In this document: one piece after another, positions 6,592-14,507 of the stretch
Layout: every line of letters starts with the position of its first letter
Position numbering within the stretch: the first letter of the stretch is position 1
DNA from: an uncultured Spartobacteria bacterium
GTDB taxonomy: Bacteria > Verrucomicrobiota > Verrucomicrobiia > Chthoniobacterales > Terrimicrobiaceae
Length of the DNA stretch: 16,936 nt
Assembly (NCBI GenBank): GCA_937960895.1
Contig: CALCJD010000046.1
Coordinates: 1 to 16,936 of the forward strand
Reading direction: 5' to 3'
Position numbers and translations under genes: made by a program
Notes under the pieces: generated by a model
The model's input: only the letters and a program-made list of their open reading frames with translations
What the model was told of the DNA's origin: nothing
Database searches by the model: none

Positions 6592-7635
6592 TCAACAAGC
6601 AGCCCGCCAGAGAATCTCCCGGTAAGCGGAGAACAGCGCGTCGCGGGAGAACCATCTTTCCATGTGGGCCCGGCTCGCCCGCTTGAATTCGGCCACGCGC
6701 TCCGGACTGGCCAGAAGTTCCTTCACCCGCCGGATGGTTTCCTCCTGATCGCGGCAGATAAAGCCGTTCACCCCATCCTGAATGATGTCGGGAGCGCCCA
6801 GCGCGAAGCGCGTCGTGATGACGGCCAGCCCCGCTGCGGCCGCCTCTCCGATGACTTGGGGATACCCTTCCCGGAGGGTCGGCAGGACGAAGATGTCATG
6901 CGAGGCAAAGATTTCGGAATGACGGGGATCCCCGTAGGTGAGATTTTTCACGATCTCCAATCCCTCAAACGGCTCCACCGGCGAATTGGAAACAAAGGTC
7001 AGCCGGCAGAACTTGTGCAGTTCCTCCCGGAAGGCGCGCAGAAGAATGTCCCCTCCCTTGCGCTTGAGGGCGCCGCCGACGAAGAGCAGCCGGATTTTTT
7101 CCCCGGGACGTTCGGGCCCGGGTTGAAACCGGTCCAGATCAAACGGCATGCGCGCCCGCACCGTCCGGTCGGCCGGGACCCCGTAGTCGTTGGTCACCGA
7201 GTTCTGCACGGCATCCGTCAGGCAGATCGTGGCCTGCACGCTCCGCAGAACCCGGGAATGCAGCGCGGTGAGCCAGGGCGGCGACTTCCGGTCCGTGGGG
7301 GTCTCGTGCAATTTGCGGGTCCAGTCGGTGACGATGAACGTCGAATCACTCTTCCAGGCACCATAGGAGAAGAGGGCTGGACTGATGTTGTGAAACAGAA
7401 CCGTCCTTCCCTCCGCTTGGGCCTCCCGGACGACCCTGCGCAGCGTCAGGCAGCCGCGGAAACGGTCGATGCGGTTGGCCTTGTGATCCGGAAGACATCG
7501 GTCGAACGTCGCACTTTGTTCCGCCGCAAACCGATGCACTTTCAGATCACATCGTCCTTCGAAAAGATTGATGAGATTCCGTTCGAGCGTGAGATTGCCA
7601 AGGTCAACGGGGAAAGTGACGAGAAGCAGTTTCAT
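6592..7635 (-). CDS. GT4 family glycosyltransferase
   Basis: 347 residues. The N-terminus is M-K-L-L-L-V-T-F-P. The C-terminal domain opens with R-L-L-F-V-G-G-A-L-K-R-K-G-G (182-195), the donor-phosphate-binding loop. The classical E-x7-E motif is intact: L-R-E-G-Y-P-Q-V-I-G-E-A (254-265), with E256 and E264, followed by A-A-G-L-A-V-I-T-T. This makes it a canonical retaining GT4 enzyme acting at the cytoplasmic face of the inner membrane. Donor specificity cannot be read. The ATG at 7635-7633 lies 84 bases after the stop of the polymerase gene, with no Shine-Dalgarno sequence. That spacer shows no terminator or recognisable promoter. Confidence 0.92.
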   Translation of the reverse strand: MKLLLVTFPVDLGNLTLERNLINLFEGRCDLKVHRFAAEQSATFDRCLPDHKANRIDRFRGCLTLRRVVREAQAEGRTVLFHNISPALFSYGAWKSDSTFIVTDWTRKLHETPTDRKSPPWLTALHSRVLRSVQATICLTDAVQNSVTNDYGVPADRTVRARMPFDLDRFQPGPERPGEKIRLLFVGGALKRKGGDILLRAFREELHKFCRLTFVSNSPVEPFEGLEIVKNLTYGDPRHSEIFASHDIFVLPTLREGYPQVIGEAAAAGLAVITTRFALGAPDIIQDGVNGFICRDQEETIRRVKELLASPERVAEFKRASRAHMERWFSRDALFSAYREILWRAAC

Positions 7636-7719
7636 GTATGACGGCAGGGAAGTTGCGCGTAGCCTCTTGGACGGAGTTGGGTGTCCTCAAAATTCAAACT
7701 TCCGTCGGATGCGGGAAAC

Positions 7720-9267
7720 TTAGGCCTTTAGGTTGGCGTTTTGGGTATTTGTTTCGGAGGGGGGATATTGAGCAATGGCGGCGACGAGGATGATCATAAA
7801 GAGCATGCCATTGACAGGGAAGAAGGTACCGCTGATGTTCCCAAAAAGAGCCGCTGTCCACACATTGCCGGCAGTAAAAAGCGCGAGATCCTTGTGAGGA
7901 GAAGTGGGGGGCATACGAAAATACAGTCTTGCCGTGAGGGACATGAAGGAAATCAACATGATGTAGTAAATGATTGCCCCGATAAGACCGTAGCCCACCA
8001 AAAGATCAGTGAACATATTATGGGTCGCCACACGCTTAACTCCCATTTCCCAAGCAAATTCCTCCGACAATCGTGTTAATGTAGCGCCGGCAAATCCGAC
8101 AGCCGCATAATCCGATGCAGAAATGCCTCGAAAACCGACCCCGAGGAAAATCGTTTTTGGCTCTTTTTTCCATTCATTAAAAGCGTAGACGGCCTGCATC
8201 CACCTCCATCTGCTGGAATTTTCCGCCCCGGGATTTGAATACTGGCCTTTGTCAATCAATATCCAGCGGAGGCTGCGCGCCACTTGGAGAGGGGCATGGG
8301 TGTTGATGGTGTCCGAAAATAAATTTGCGAATGCCACAATCAAAATTGACGCACATGCTCCGATGAAAATCTGAGCCACCCGCCGTCTGAGTGTGAGAGC
8401 GGCAAGGCAAAGCAAAATTCCAATAATGAGAGCAACCCGGCCTCCACTGTAAATAGCCCCGATTATAGCAAAGAAAATCAGCCCCAAGGCGATCAATCGG
8501 ATGATCGGATTCTTTGAATATTTGGCGTTGGAGGTTAAGATGACCACACCCAGCAGGGCTCCGGAAGGTGCGATACTGCGAAGTGTATAGATGTTTTCAA
8601 CGAAACGAAGAGCTCCGATGACCATCGGAGTCGATAGACCGGCTTCTGCGGGGTCGGCGGATTCCATGAGACCTCCAAACCTCGACTGATAGACGCGCAT
8701 AACCGTCGCGATTGAAAGAACTACAAAATAAATCGCCGCAAAGGAGAGGTTGACGTTCTTGGGTAGTGGGAGAATATGCGGCTTGGTGAGAAAATACAGA
8801 AGGACGATATAGGGCGTGAAAGTGCTGTTGTAACTTTTGATAATGTTTTGCAGGCCTTCCGATCGATAAACTGACAAATGAAGGGCCATGTGGAGGAAAA
8901 CATAGGTTATCCACACCAGTAGACATGTTTTAGTGAACCGTAATGCCCTGAGATTCAAAGTGTTCGGAAGCTCGTGGTTTTCGTTCTTGTGCCAAAACGA
9001 AACCGCAATAAGGGCACACATGAAGACAAGAAATTGTTCATCACGGCTTATGGCGAATCCGACACTAAATTTCCCGGCAAGGAGAACGAAAAAAAGAACG
9101 AAATAGAAAGTCAGTTTGTATCCCCCGGAAACATAAATAACGGCGAGGCAAATCAGACCCACAATTGCCAAGTGAAACCAAGCGGAATTGGCAACGGAGG
9201 AACCGATCCAGATTGCAGCCAGCAAACCGAATGCCGCAACAATAAAAGAAATGATTCTAGAATTCAC
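7720..9267 (-). CDS. Wzy-like polymerase / O-antigen ligase family membrane protein
   Basis: 515 residues, with about a dozen hydrophobic segments from residue 6 to near the C-terminus. The large loop around 335-415 precedes T-H-N-M-F-T-D-L-L-V-G-Y-G-L-I-G (about 415-430). That His-Asn motif followed by a glycine-rich helix is the signature of the O-antigen ligase/polymerase (Wzy_C) family, which includes Wzy and WaaL. It acts in the inner membrane, joining undecaprenyl-linked units on the periplasmic side. With a flippase in the same locus and no lipid A-core genes, polymerase is more likely than ligase, but sequence does not separate them. The start is GTG (9267-9265), overlapping the previous gene's end by 11 bases; no in-frame ATG lies nearby. 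The DNA is visibly more AT-rich than the flanking glycosyltransferase genes, as wzy genes often are. Confidence 0.85.
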   Translation of the reverse strand: MNSRIISFIVAAFGLLAAIWIGSSVANSAWFHLAIVGLICLAVIYVSGGYKLTFYFVLFFVLLAGKFSVGFAISRDEQFLVFMCALIAVSFWHKNENHELPNTLNLRALRFTKTCLLVWITYVFLHMALHLSVYRSEGLQNIIKSYNSTFTPYIVLLYFLTKPHILPLPKNVNLSFAAIYFVVLSIATVMRVYQSRFGGLMESADPAEAGLSTPMVIGALRFVENIYTLRSIAPSGALLGVVILTSNAKYSKNPIIRLIALGLIFFAIIGAIYSGGRVALIIGILLCLAALTLRRRVAQIFIGACASILIVAFANLFSDTINTHAPLQVARSLRWILIDKGQYSNPGAENSSRWRWMQAVYAFNEWKKEPKTIFLGVGFRGISASDYAAVGFAGATLTRLSEEFAWEMGVKRVATHNMFTDLLVGYGLIGAIIYYIMLISFMSLTARLYFRMPPTSPHKDLALFTAGNVWTAALFGNISGTFFPVNGMLFMIILVAAIAQYPPSETNTQNANLKA

Positions 9268-9919
9268 GAGAAGGATGTTTCGACTGAATTTTAAAAGCTG
9301 AGTTCTCCCAAGTTACGGTAGAGTCTGGAGGGACATCAAAATTGACGACCACGCCGGCGCCGATGATGGAACGGTCTCCGATGGTGACGCCTTTTAGAAT
9401 GACGGCATTTGTTCCGATAAAAACGTCATCGCCAATGGTGATGGGCCGGGAGCGGGCATTGGCGGCGTCATTCGGGCCCCGTCGTATTGCGGGATCGAGG
9501 GCGTGAAAATCATGGTCGAAAATGCGGACATTTCCGCCGAGTTTGCAGAAACGGCCGATCTTGATTTGGGAACGGGAGGAAATGACCACGGAGGAAGCTC
9601 CGGTGTGATCCCCGATCTCGATTTGCCCGTCACCCAACGTGTGCAGGAGAACCCGGCCGCAAAGCCCGACCCGGTTGGTCCGCCAGTGTGCCAGCAGGGT
9701 GACGTTGTCGCCGATCCGGATGGAACCGGCGGTCCGGGCCTTGAAGGAGCATGGGCCCGAGGTTCTGAAGTTTTTTCCGACATGACATCCCTGCCACCCC
9801 AGGGAAAGGCGGCTTAAGGCGGAGGAAAGTGCAAAACTGGCTTTGATGCACAGGACATCCCAAAGGCTAAACGCCTTGCATCGCCAGGTCCGTTTGGCGG
9901 ATTGGGAAATGATGTTCAC
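9257..9919 (-). CDS. Left-handed beta-helix (hexapeptide) acyltransferase
   Basis: 220 residues. Imperfect hexapeptide repeats (I-R-I-G-D-N, I-E-I-G-D-H, I-K-I-G-R-F, I-T-I-G-D-D-V-F-I-G, V-T-I-G-D-R) run from about 67 to 190 and build a left-handed beta-helix. The F-D-H-D-F-H loop (134-139) supplies the His expected to deprotonate the acceptor, as in WcaF/NodL/maltose-acetyltransferase relatives. It probably O-acetylates (less likely N-acylates an amino sugar) using acyl-CoA, in the cytoplasm. The C-terminus (V-P-P-D-S-T-V-T-W-E-N-S) lacks the usual 'P-A-K-x-I' ending. The start is GTG at 9919-9917, overlapping the upstream acyltransferase's TGA as GTGA, so the two are likely translated together. 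It overlaps the polymerase gene by 11 bases at its end. Confidence 0.88.
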   Translation of the reverse strand: MNIISQSAKRTWRCKAFSLWDVLCIKASFALSSALSRLSLGWQGCHVGKNFRTSGPCSFKARTAGSIRIGDNVTLLAHWRTNRVGLCGRVLLHTLGDGQIEIGDHTGASSVVISSRSQIKIGRFCKLGGNVRIFDHDFHALDPAIRRGPNDAANARSRPITIGDDVFIGTNAVILKGVTIGDRSIIGAGVVVNFDVPPDSTVTWENSAFKIQSKHPSREF

Positions 9920-10635
9920 GGAGTCTGAAGTCTCCGGGCTTGCAGGAACTGATGGACGTCCCGGAATTCGTCACAGTGAGTTTTCAGCCAGTGGATGTCC
10001 TTGTCCCACCACGCGGTTTTGAGAAGGTCGGGAATGGTTTCTTCCGGAACACGGTAGCGGATGATCTTTGCGGGAACCCCTCCCACGATGGCATAGGGGG
10101 GGACATCCTTTGTAACCATGCTTCGGGCGGCGATGATCGCGCCGTCGCCTACGGTTACACCGTCAACAATGGTTGCCCCGGCGCCGATCCAAACGTCGTT
10201 TCCAACAATCACAGGGCCAGGGAATTCATCGAACGAGGTTTTGTCAGTAAAGGTCACTTGGCTCCGAAACATCGGGGAATAAAAGGCCGGGTGGGTCGAA
10301 ACGCGGTCCGTGGGATGCGTTCCGCCGAGGCCGATTCTGATGTCGGGTCCGATCGAACAAAAGCGGCCGATTCGGGCGTTGATGATCTGGGTGCCACGGC
10401 CAATGTAGGACATGCGTCCGATTCGGACATTGAATAGCTGACAGGCATCATGCAGCGTCACAAGATCCTCAACCTCGAGCTTGTTAAAGCGGATTCCGGA
10501 TCCAAAGGCGGGCTTTTGCTCGTGATGTTTCAAGCAAAAGCGGGCGCATTTCCAAGACCAGTATATGTGAGCGAACGCGGGATTATGAACGATGGCGCTC
10601 GCAATCAGATAGAGAGGGTTGGAACGGGGCTGCAT
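9916..10635 (-). CDS. CatB-like left-handed beta-helix acyltransferase
   Basis: 239 residues. Hexapeptide repeats occur in two blocks (about 68-102 and 141-190), interrupted by a loop G-G-T-H-P-T-D-R-V-S-T-H-P-A-F-Y (104-119) with candidate catalytic histidines H107 and H115. The ending V-P-P-Y-A-I-V-G-G-V-P-A-K-I-I (178-192) is the standard closing motif of the xenobiotic/CatB-type acetyltransferases. These enzymes move acetyl from acetyl-CoA to a hydroxyl or amino group; here an acetylated or acylated sugar of the repeat unit is inferred. The C-terminal 45 residues form a helical tail typical of the subgroup. The ATG (10635-10633) follows the upstream gene by 38 bases without a clear ribosome site. 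It shares a GTGA overlap with the second acyltransferase but is only distantly similar to it, so this is not a recent duplication. Confidence 0.9.
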   Translation of the reverse strand: MQPRSNPLYLIASAIVHNPAFAHIYWSWKCARFCLKHHEQKPAFGSGIRFNKLEVEDLVTLHDACQLFNVRIGRMSYIGRGTQIINARIGRFCSIGPDIRIGLGGTHPTDRVSTHPAFYSPMFRSQVTFTDKTSFDEFPGPVIVGNDVWIGAGATIVDGVTVGDGAIIAARSMVTKDVPPYAIVGGVPAKIIRYRVPEETIPDLLKTAWWDKDIHWLKTHCDEFRDVHQFLQARRLQTP

Positions 10636-10673
10636 GAGGAGTTGCGGATCAAATCGGGATTCCGTATCGCCGA

Positions 10674-11570
10674 TCAGAAAAGGCGCATTATTTTGCGATA
10701 GATGCGGGTCAGAAGCGAAGGGCGGAAAAATGAACGGAAAATCCGGAAATCGACACCCCTTTGCGGGCTCACAGTCGGAGGAAACGTCACCGGTCTTTTG
10801 ATCTGTCCCGGCTTAATCCGGGAAAGGTAATTTTTGGGATCAAGTGTATGCGTCGCCGCGGCACCGAAGCCGACATTTTGAACGAGATTTACATTGGGAT
10901 AGCAACAGACCCCCTGATGTTTGAAAATTGTATAAATCCACTGGTAGTCCCAAGTATCTATCAGTTTGTTGTAAACACGGTCAAAGCGCTCGTTCCAATA
11001 TTCCAAGATCAATGGATGATCGATGTACTTGGAAAGCTGGTTGTTGTCTCTCATCTCTGGCCAGTCCTTCATGGAAACATCATAGAGACGCCACCGGGAT
11101 CGCCATGTCGCCCAGCCCCAGATGATGCCGGTTCGCGCCGTGTAAAACGAATAGCGGTTCTGTGGGCGTTGAAGGCAGTTGAAACCGGATATCATCATGA
11201 CCGAGGGATTATCCCGGTATTTGGTCAGAAGTTCCTCACAAAACGTGAAAAAGGACGCACTGGGTACACAATCATCCTCCACGATGATGGCTTCCTCGAC
11301 GTTTTCAAAAACCCAGTCGATTCCGGAGGATACCCGCTCCCGGCATCCGAGGTTTTCCGGCGAATAATTTCGGTAAACTTCGCACTCCCAGTCGATCATC
11401 TCTTCGATGATCTGCCGGCAGGCATTGCAGTTCTCCGCGTCGGTCGGATGATTGGCCCGGGGTCCGTCGCTGACCAGCAGCAGTTGTTTGGGTTTGTAGG
11501 CCCGGATTGCGGGAAAGCTTTGACGGACAGCCTCAGGCCGGTTGAAGAAAAGGAAGGCAACGGGACTCAT
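10674..11570 (-). CDS. GT-A fold glycosyltransferase (HlpA-like / nucleotide-diphospho-sugar transferase type)
   Basis: 298 residues. The N-terminus M-S-P-V-A-F-L-F-F-N-R-P-E (1-13) followed by L-L-L-V-S-D-G-P-R (31-39) is a GT-A nucleotide-binding start. A-I-I-V-E-D-D-C-V-P-S (94-104) carries the metal-binding E-D-D. W-G-W-A-T-W-R-S-R-W (151-160) is a strong signature of a bacterial group often annotated 'hemolytic protein HlpA-like' in polysaccharide loci, distantly related to GT13-type enzymes. It should be a Mn/Mg-dependent cytoplasmic transferase adding one sugar to the repeat unit; donor unknown. The ATG (11570-11568) lies three bases after the pyruvyl transferase stop, indicating one transcript. 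Confidence 0.85.
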   Translation of the reverse strand: MSPVAFLFFNRPEAVRQSFPAIRAYKPKQLLLVSDGPRANHPTDAENCNACRQIIEEMIDWECEVYRNYSPENLGCRERVSSGIDWVFENVEEAIIVEDDCVPSASFFTFCEELLTKYRDNPSVMMISGFNCLQRPQNRYSFYTARTGIIWGWATWRSRWRLYDVSMKDWPEMRDNNQLSKYIDHPLILEYWNERFDRVYNKLIDTWDYQWIYTIFKHQGVCCYPNVNLVQNVGFGAAATHTLDPKNYLSRIKPGQIKRPVTFPPTVSPQRGVDFRIFRSFFRPSLLTRIYRKIMRLF

Positions 11571-11573
11571 CGA

Positions 11574-12698
11574 TTAAACAGGCAGTGACTTGGCGAGGAA
11601 TTCCTTTGAAAACTCCGCGTGTTCCCGGATCAGCCGGGAGGATTTGTCGAAATCGCGGTTTTGGGCCCGGGCCACGGCGGCGTCCAAGTCTGTCGTAGAA
11701 GTCACGCGGGCATCTGTGAAAGCGTAGCGTTCGGCCGCGTCGTCCAGACGAACTCCGGTGCCCTCTTCTGAAATGCAGTAAACGAACGGTTTTCGGAATT
11801 TCGCCGAAAAAATCGATCCGTGGAAGGAATCCGTACAGACGAATCCGGCCTTCCGAAACAGTCGGTGCCACTCGGCCGGCCCAACCTCGTTCAGGTAGTG
11901 ATCGGCGCCGGGGGGGCGGAAAGCCTCGTGGGCGCTGACGGTGATGGCATAGACCGGCAGGCCCAGGCGCTTGGAAAACCGAGTCAGGGTTTTCTGCGCC
12001 AAGGCCCTGGAGCGTTCATGCAGAAAGTACGCGAGAATGTAATTTTCCTCGGGCGGATGGGAGCTTTTGTCTTCGATCCCGGGAAAGTCCTCGAGAAGCG
12101 TCGGATCGCAAGTGACCGTGGATTCCACGCCGAGGGAATTCTGCAACAGGCGCCGGGTGAATTCGTCGCGGACGCTGATGGCGTGAAACTGGGCAAGCCA
12201 TCCCTTTATTTTCTCCCGCCGGGCCAGGGGAATTTCTCCGCTTCCGGCGCTGGCGGCGTAGCTGATTTTTTTGATGGTTTTGGGAATCGACCCCAAGGAT
12301 TCATCCCCGAGGTAATAGACCGGATGATGCCATTTCTGGTTCCAGACCTGATCGCTTCCGACAATCACTGCGTCATAGTCCCTTAATACGGCTCCCACAT
12401 CGCCGAGCGAGTTGATTTTTTGTGTGGATTTCAGGTGGTCGCTCCGGAACTTGTCAAACTTGGCACATGCCGCCTCGGAATATCTCAACCGAAGGTATTT
12501 TGAACGGAGTGACGCCAGAGAGAGCCCCGATTTGAGCCCCCAGCCCCGCCACCAAGGCAGCCTTTCAATTTTTAATGCGGAAAAATTGAGGACATTTGCC
12601 GCATGTCCAAGTCCCTCCAGGGCTTTTTGGAGCGCGTAGCACTGCAACACTGCTCCATAGTTGTTGGTGTATTGCAGTGTGACTATGCAGACTTTCAT
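11574..12698 (-). CDS. Polysaccharide pyruvyl transferase family protein
   Basis: 374 residues, typical for the CsaB/WcaK-type family (PF04230). The diagnostic N-terminal T-N-N-Y-G-A-V-L-Q-C-Y-A-L (11-23), V-G-S-D-Q-V-W-N (113-120), S-Y-A-A-S-A-G (146-152) and C-T-D-S-F-H-G-S-I-F-S-A (288-299) are all present, and the S-F-H-G site is intact. Characterised members transfer pyruvate from phosphoenolpyruvate to form a ketal on a sugar, giving the polymer a negative charge; this subgroup is rarely tested directly and some members may use other donors. It is cytoplasmic and acts on the lipid-linked unit. The start ATG (12698-12696) is 27 bases after the ThDP enzyme's stop. Neighbouring acyl- and methyltransferases make it one of several decorating enzymes. 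Confidence 0.9.
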   Translation of the reverse strand: MKVCIVTLQYTNNYGAVLQCYALQKALEGLGHAANVLNFSALKIERLPWWRGWGLKSGLSLASLRSKYLRLRYSEAACAKFDKFRSDHLKSTQKINSLGDVGAVLRDYDAVIVGSDQVWNQKWHHPVYYLGDESLGSIPKTIKKISYAASAGSGEIPLARREKIKGWLAQFHAISVRDEFTRRLLQNSLGVESTVTCDPTLLEDFPGIEDKSSHPPEENYILAYFLHERSRALAQKTLTRFSKRLGLPVYAITVSAHEAFRPPGADHYLNEVGPAEWHRLFRKAGFVCTDSFHGSIFSAKFRKPFVYCISEEGTGVRLDDAAERYAFTDARVTSTTDLDAAVARAQNRDFDKSSRLIREHAEFSKEFLAKSLPV

Positions 12699-12725
12699 TC
12701 GCGAATTCGGAGAAAACTTTGAAAC

Positions 12726-14474
12726 TCAAACAAAGCAGCGCAGGATGTTCTTGATTAGCGCAGTCGTTCTCCTTCCGAGAATCCGTTTGGCAGCCTCCTT
12801 GGCCTTGTCCGTCGCATCAGCCTCGATATTCATCACCATTTCAAGGGCCTTGCTCTCTTCCCGGCTATCCGTGAAGACCTCAAAAATGATGGAGCGCTCC
12901 CCGACTTCAGGATGCAAAAATCGGTCAACAACCCGCTCAAACTCCTCCTTAGTCGAAGCGCTAAGGTAGTCAAATCCGAGATCCTCGGCATAGTGTTTGA
13001 CCAGGGTGCGGGACTGGTTGCCGAAATGGCCAGCTCCCGAGACGAAGTCATCCGCCGCCGTCCCCAGATTCGCGGCGGGATGGGCGTATTGCCTGAACTC
13101 CGTTCCCTTTCCGTTGTTGACCAGCAAAATCCGGAGGTTCCTGCCCACATGCCGGTTGCCGATGGAGTTCATGTCGTAGAAGAAGGCCAGATCCCCAATC
13201 GCGCCGAAGTACAGCCTGTTTCTGTTTGCAAAAGAGGCACCGATCAGGCTGGAGAGTCCTCCGTCGATGCCGAAGCCGCCGACGTTGGAGGCCGATGTAA
13301 CGGATTCAGGCAGCTCGAAAAAGTTCCAGGAACGCAGGCTGTTTAAAATTCCGAAGTGAACCACCGACCCCGGGGGAATCCGGTGGGCGATTTTTGACGC
13401 AATCCAGATGTTCGAGAAGGGAACCTCGGGAAGTCTTTCACGGAGTTGATGCAGACGGTTTCTGCACTGTTGGAGCAATATGTCCTTTTGATGCTCCGTT
13501 TCTTTGGCGTAATGGGAGAAAAACAGCCGCTCGGGCATTTCGAAGACATAACGGAGCTTCCGGAACGTGTCGCGGATCTCGCCATCTTCGCTGACCCGCC
13601 AGACCTCCCTTCCTGCTACACCCAAGCTGTAATAGTCGCCTGTGATTTCTCCGATGTGAATCAACAAGTCGGGAGTGAACTTGGCACCTTTCGGACGTCG
13701 TTGCGCACCGATCAGGGAATAAAGCACGCGATATTTTCCTCTGTAGCCGCTCGTGTGGTCGCAGATCACAATGGCGCCGTTCGATTCACAAAAACGATCG
13801 ACCGCTTCGATGTCCAGTTTCGACCACGTCTTGTGTGAGCCGACAAGAATTGCAATGGAGCCTTTCGGCAGTTCCGGGTACGGACCCTCACAAGTGATGC
13901 GGTCGATTCGGCGGCAGGACGGGAGTTGGGGAACATCGAACTGCCCGCCGTAAATAGTCGGAAGGTTGATATGCACGGGACCGCCTCCGTGCCGGTGAAG
14001 CTCGAGAATGGCGCGATTGACCTTGACTTCGCAGTCCCAGAAATCTTCGTCGTCCTTGACAAGCGGGAGGGTGACGCTGAATCTGACCGTATCGACCGGC
14101 TTTTGGGACCGGTCGATGATTTGGCCGTGAAGATGACCGGCCTTTGAGACGGGCTGTGTGGAGGTGATGGCAAGGACGGGCAGCTTCCGGTAATAGGCCT
14201 CCGTCAACCCGGGCAGATAATTTCTCGATGCAGTTGCCCCGGTGCAGCTGATGACAACGGGCTCCCCGGTTTCAGCGGCCAGTCCGCACGCCATGTAGGC
14301 GGCGGAACGCTCGTCGACGGCGGAATACATCTCGAAAAATGGGTCATGCTGCATGCTGACCACCAGGGCCATGTTTGCCGTTCCCGGAGAGGCGATGACC
14401 CGCCGAATATTGTGCGCCTTAAGTAAAGCCAAGACAATCTGGGCGGTCTTTACGTCGGTATAAAATGTTGCCAT
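12726..14474 (-). CDS. MenD-like thiamine-diphosphate-dependent enzyme, not a menaquinone SEPHCHC synthase
   Basis: 582 residues, with the three-domain ThDP layout of MenD. The N-terminal domain has S-P-G-T (29-32), the ThDP-activating Glu E55 in V-D-E-R, and T-G-A-T at 78-81. The closing G-G-G-P-V-H-I-N-L-P is at 163-172. The C-terminal domain has S-N-V-G-G-F-G-I-D-G (396-405), G-D-L at 427-429 and N-N at 453-454, the Mg-ThDP motif. It aligns almost without gaps to E. coli MenD (recalled) up to about residue 118. The isochorismate/succinyl-binding residues are changed: S32/R33 is T32/A33, R107 is Q107, R395 falls on W383 and R413 on V398, while Q118 is kept. It should do ThDP carboligation or decarboxylation on another substrate. 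Adjacency to an SDR in a glycan locus suggests making a branched or modified nucleotide sugar. The last 60 residues are an extra helical tail. ATG at 14474; no ribosome site. Confidence 0.85.
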   Translation of the reverse strand: MATFYTDVKTAQIVLALLKAHNIRRVIASPGTANMALVVSMQHDPFFEMYSAVDERSAAYMACGLAAETGEPVVISCTGATASRNYLPGLTEAYYRKLPVLAITSTQPVSKAGHLHGQIIDRSQKPVDTVRFSVTLPLVKDDEDFWDCEVKVNRAILELHRHGGGPVHINLPTIYGGQFDVPQLPSCRRIDRITCEGPYPELPKGSIAILVGSHKTWSKLDIEAVDRFCESNGAIVICDHTSGYRGKYRVLYSLIGAQRRPKGAKFTPDLLIHIGEITGDYYSLGVAGREVWRVSEDGEIRDTFRKLRYVFEMPERLFFSHYAKETEHQKDILLQQCRNRLHQLRERLPEVPFSNIWIASKIAHRIPPGSVVHFGILNSLRSWNFFELPESVTSASNVGGFGIDGGLSSLIGASFANRNRLYFGAIGDLAFFYDMNSIGNRHVGRNLRILLVNNGKGTEFRQYAHPAANLGTAADDFVSGAGHFGNQSRTLVKHYAEDLGFDYLSASTKEEFERVVDRFLHPEVGERSIIFEVFTDSREESKALEMVMNIEADATDKAKEAAKRILGRRTTALIKNILRCFV

Positions 14475-14507
14475 AAACTTGGGCGTTTGGGTTGTGATTT
14501 AACAAGA

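Noticed and set aside
6451..7641. Plus-strand open frame of 396 codons
   Set aside because: It is antisense to an intact GT4 gene with E-x7-E and to the start of the fusion-kinase gene; composition is typical of a mirror frame.
9257..10635. Recent tandem duplication of the two acyltransferases
   Set aside because: They share only the hexapeptide-repeat fold; loop positions, catalytic loops and C-termini differ.
12726..14474. Menaquinone biosynthesis (menD) assignment
   Set aside because: The isochorismate-binding arginines are missing, and no other men genes are nearby; all neighbours are glycan genes.
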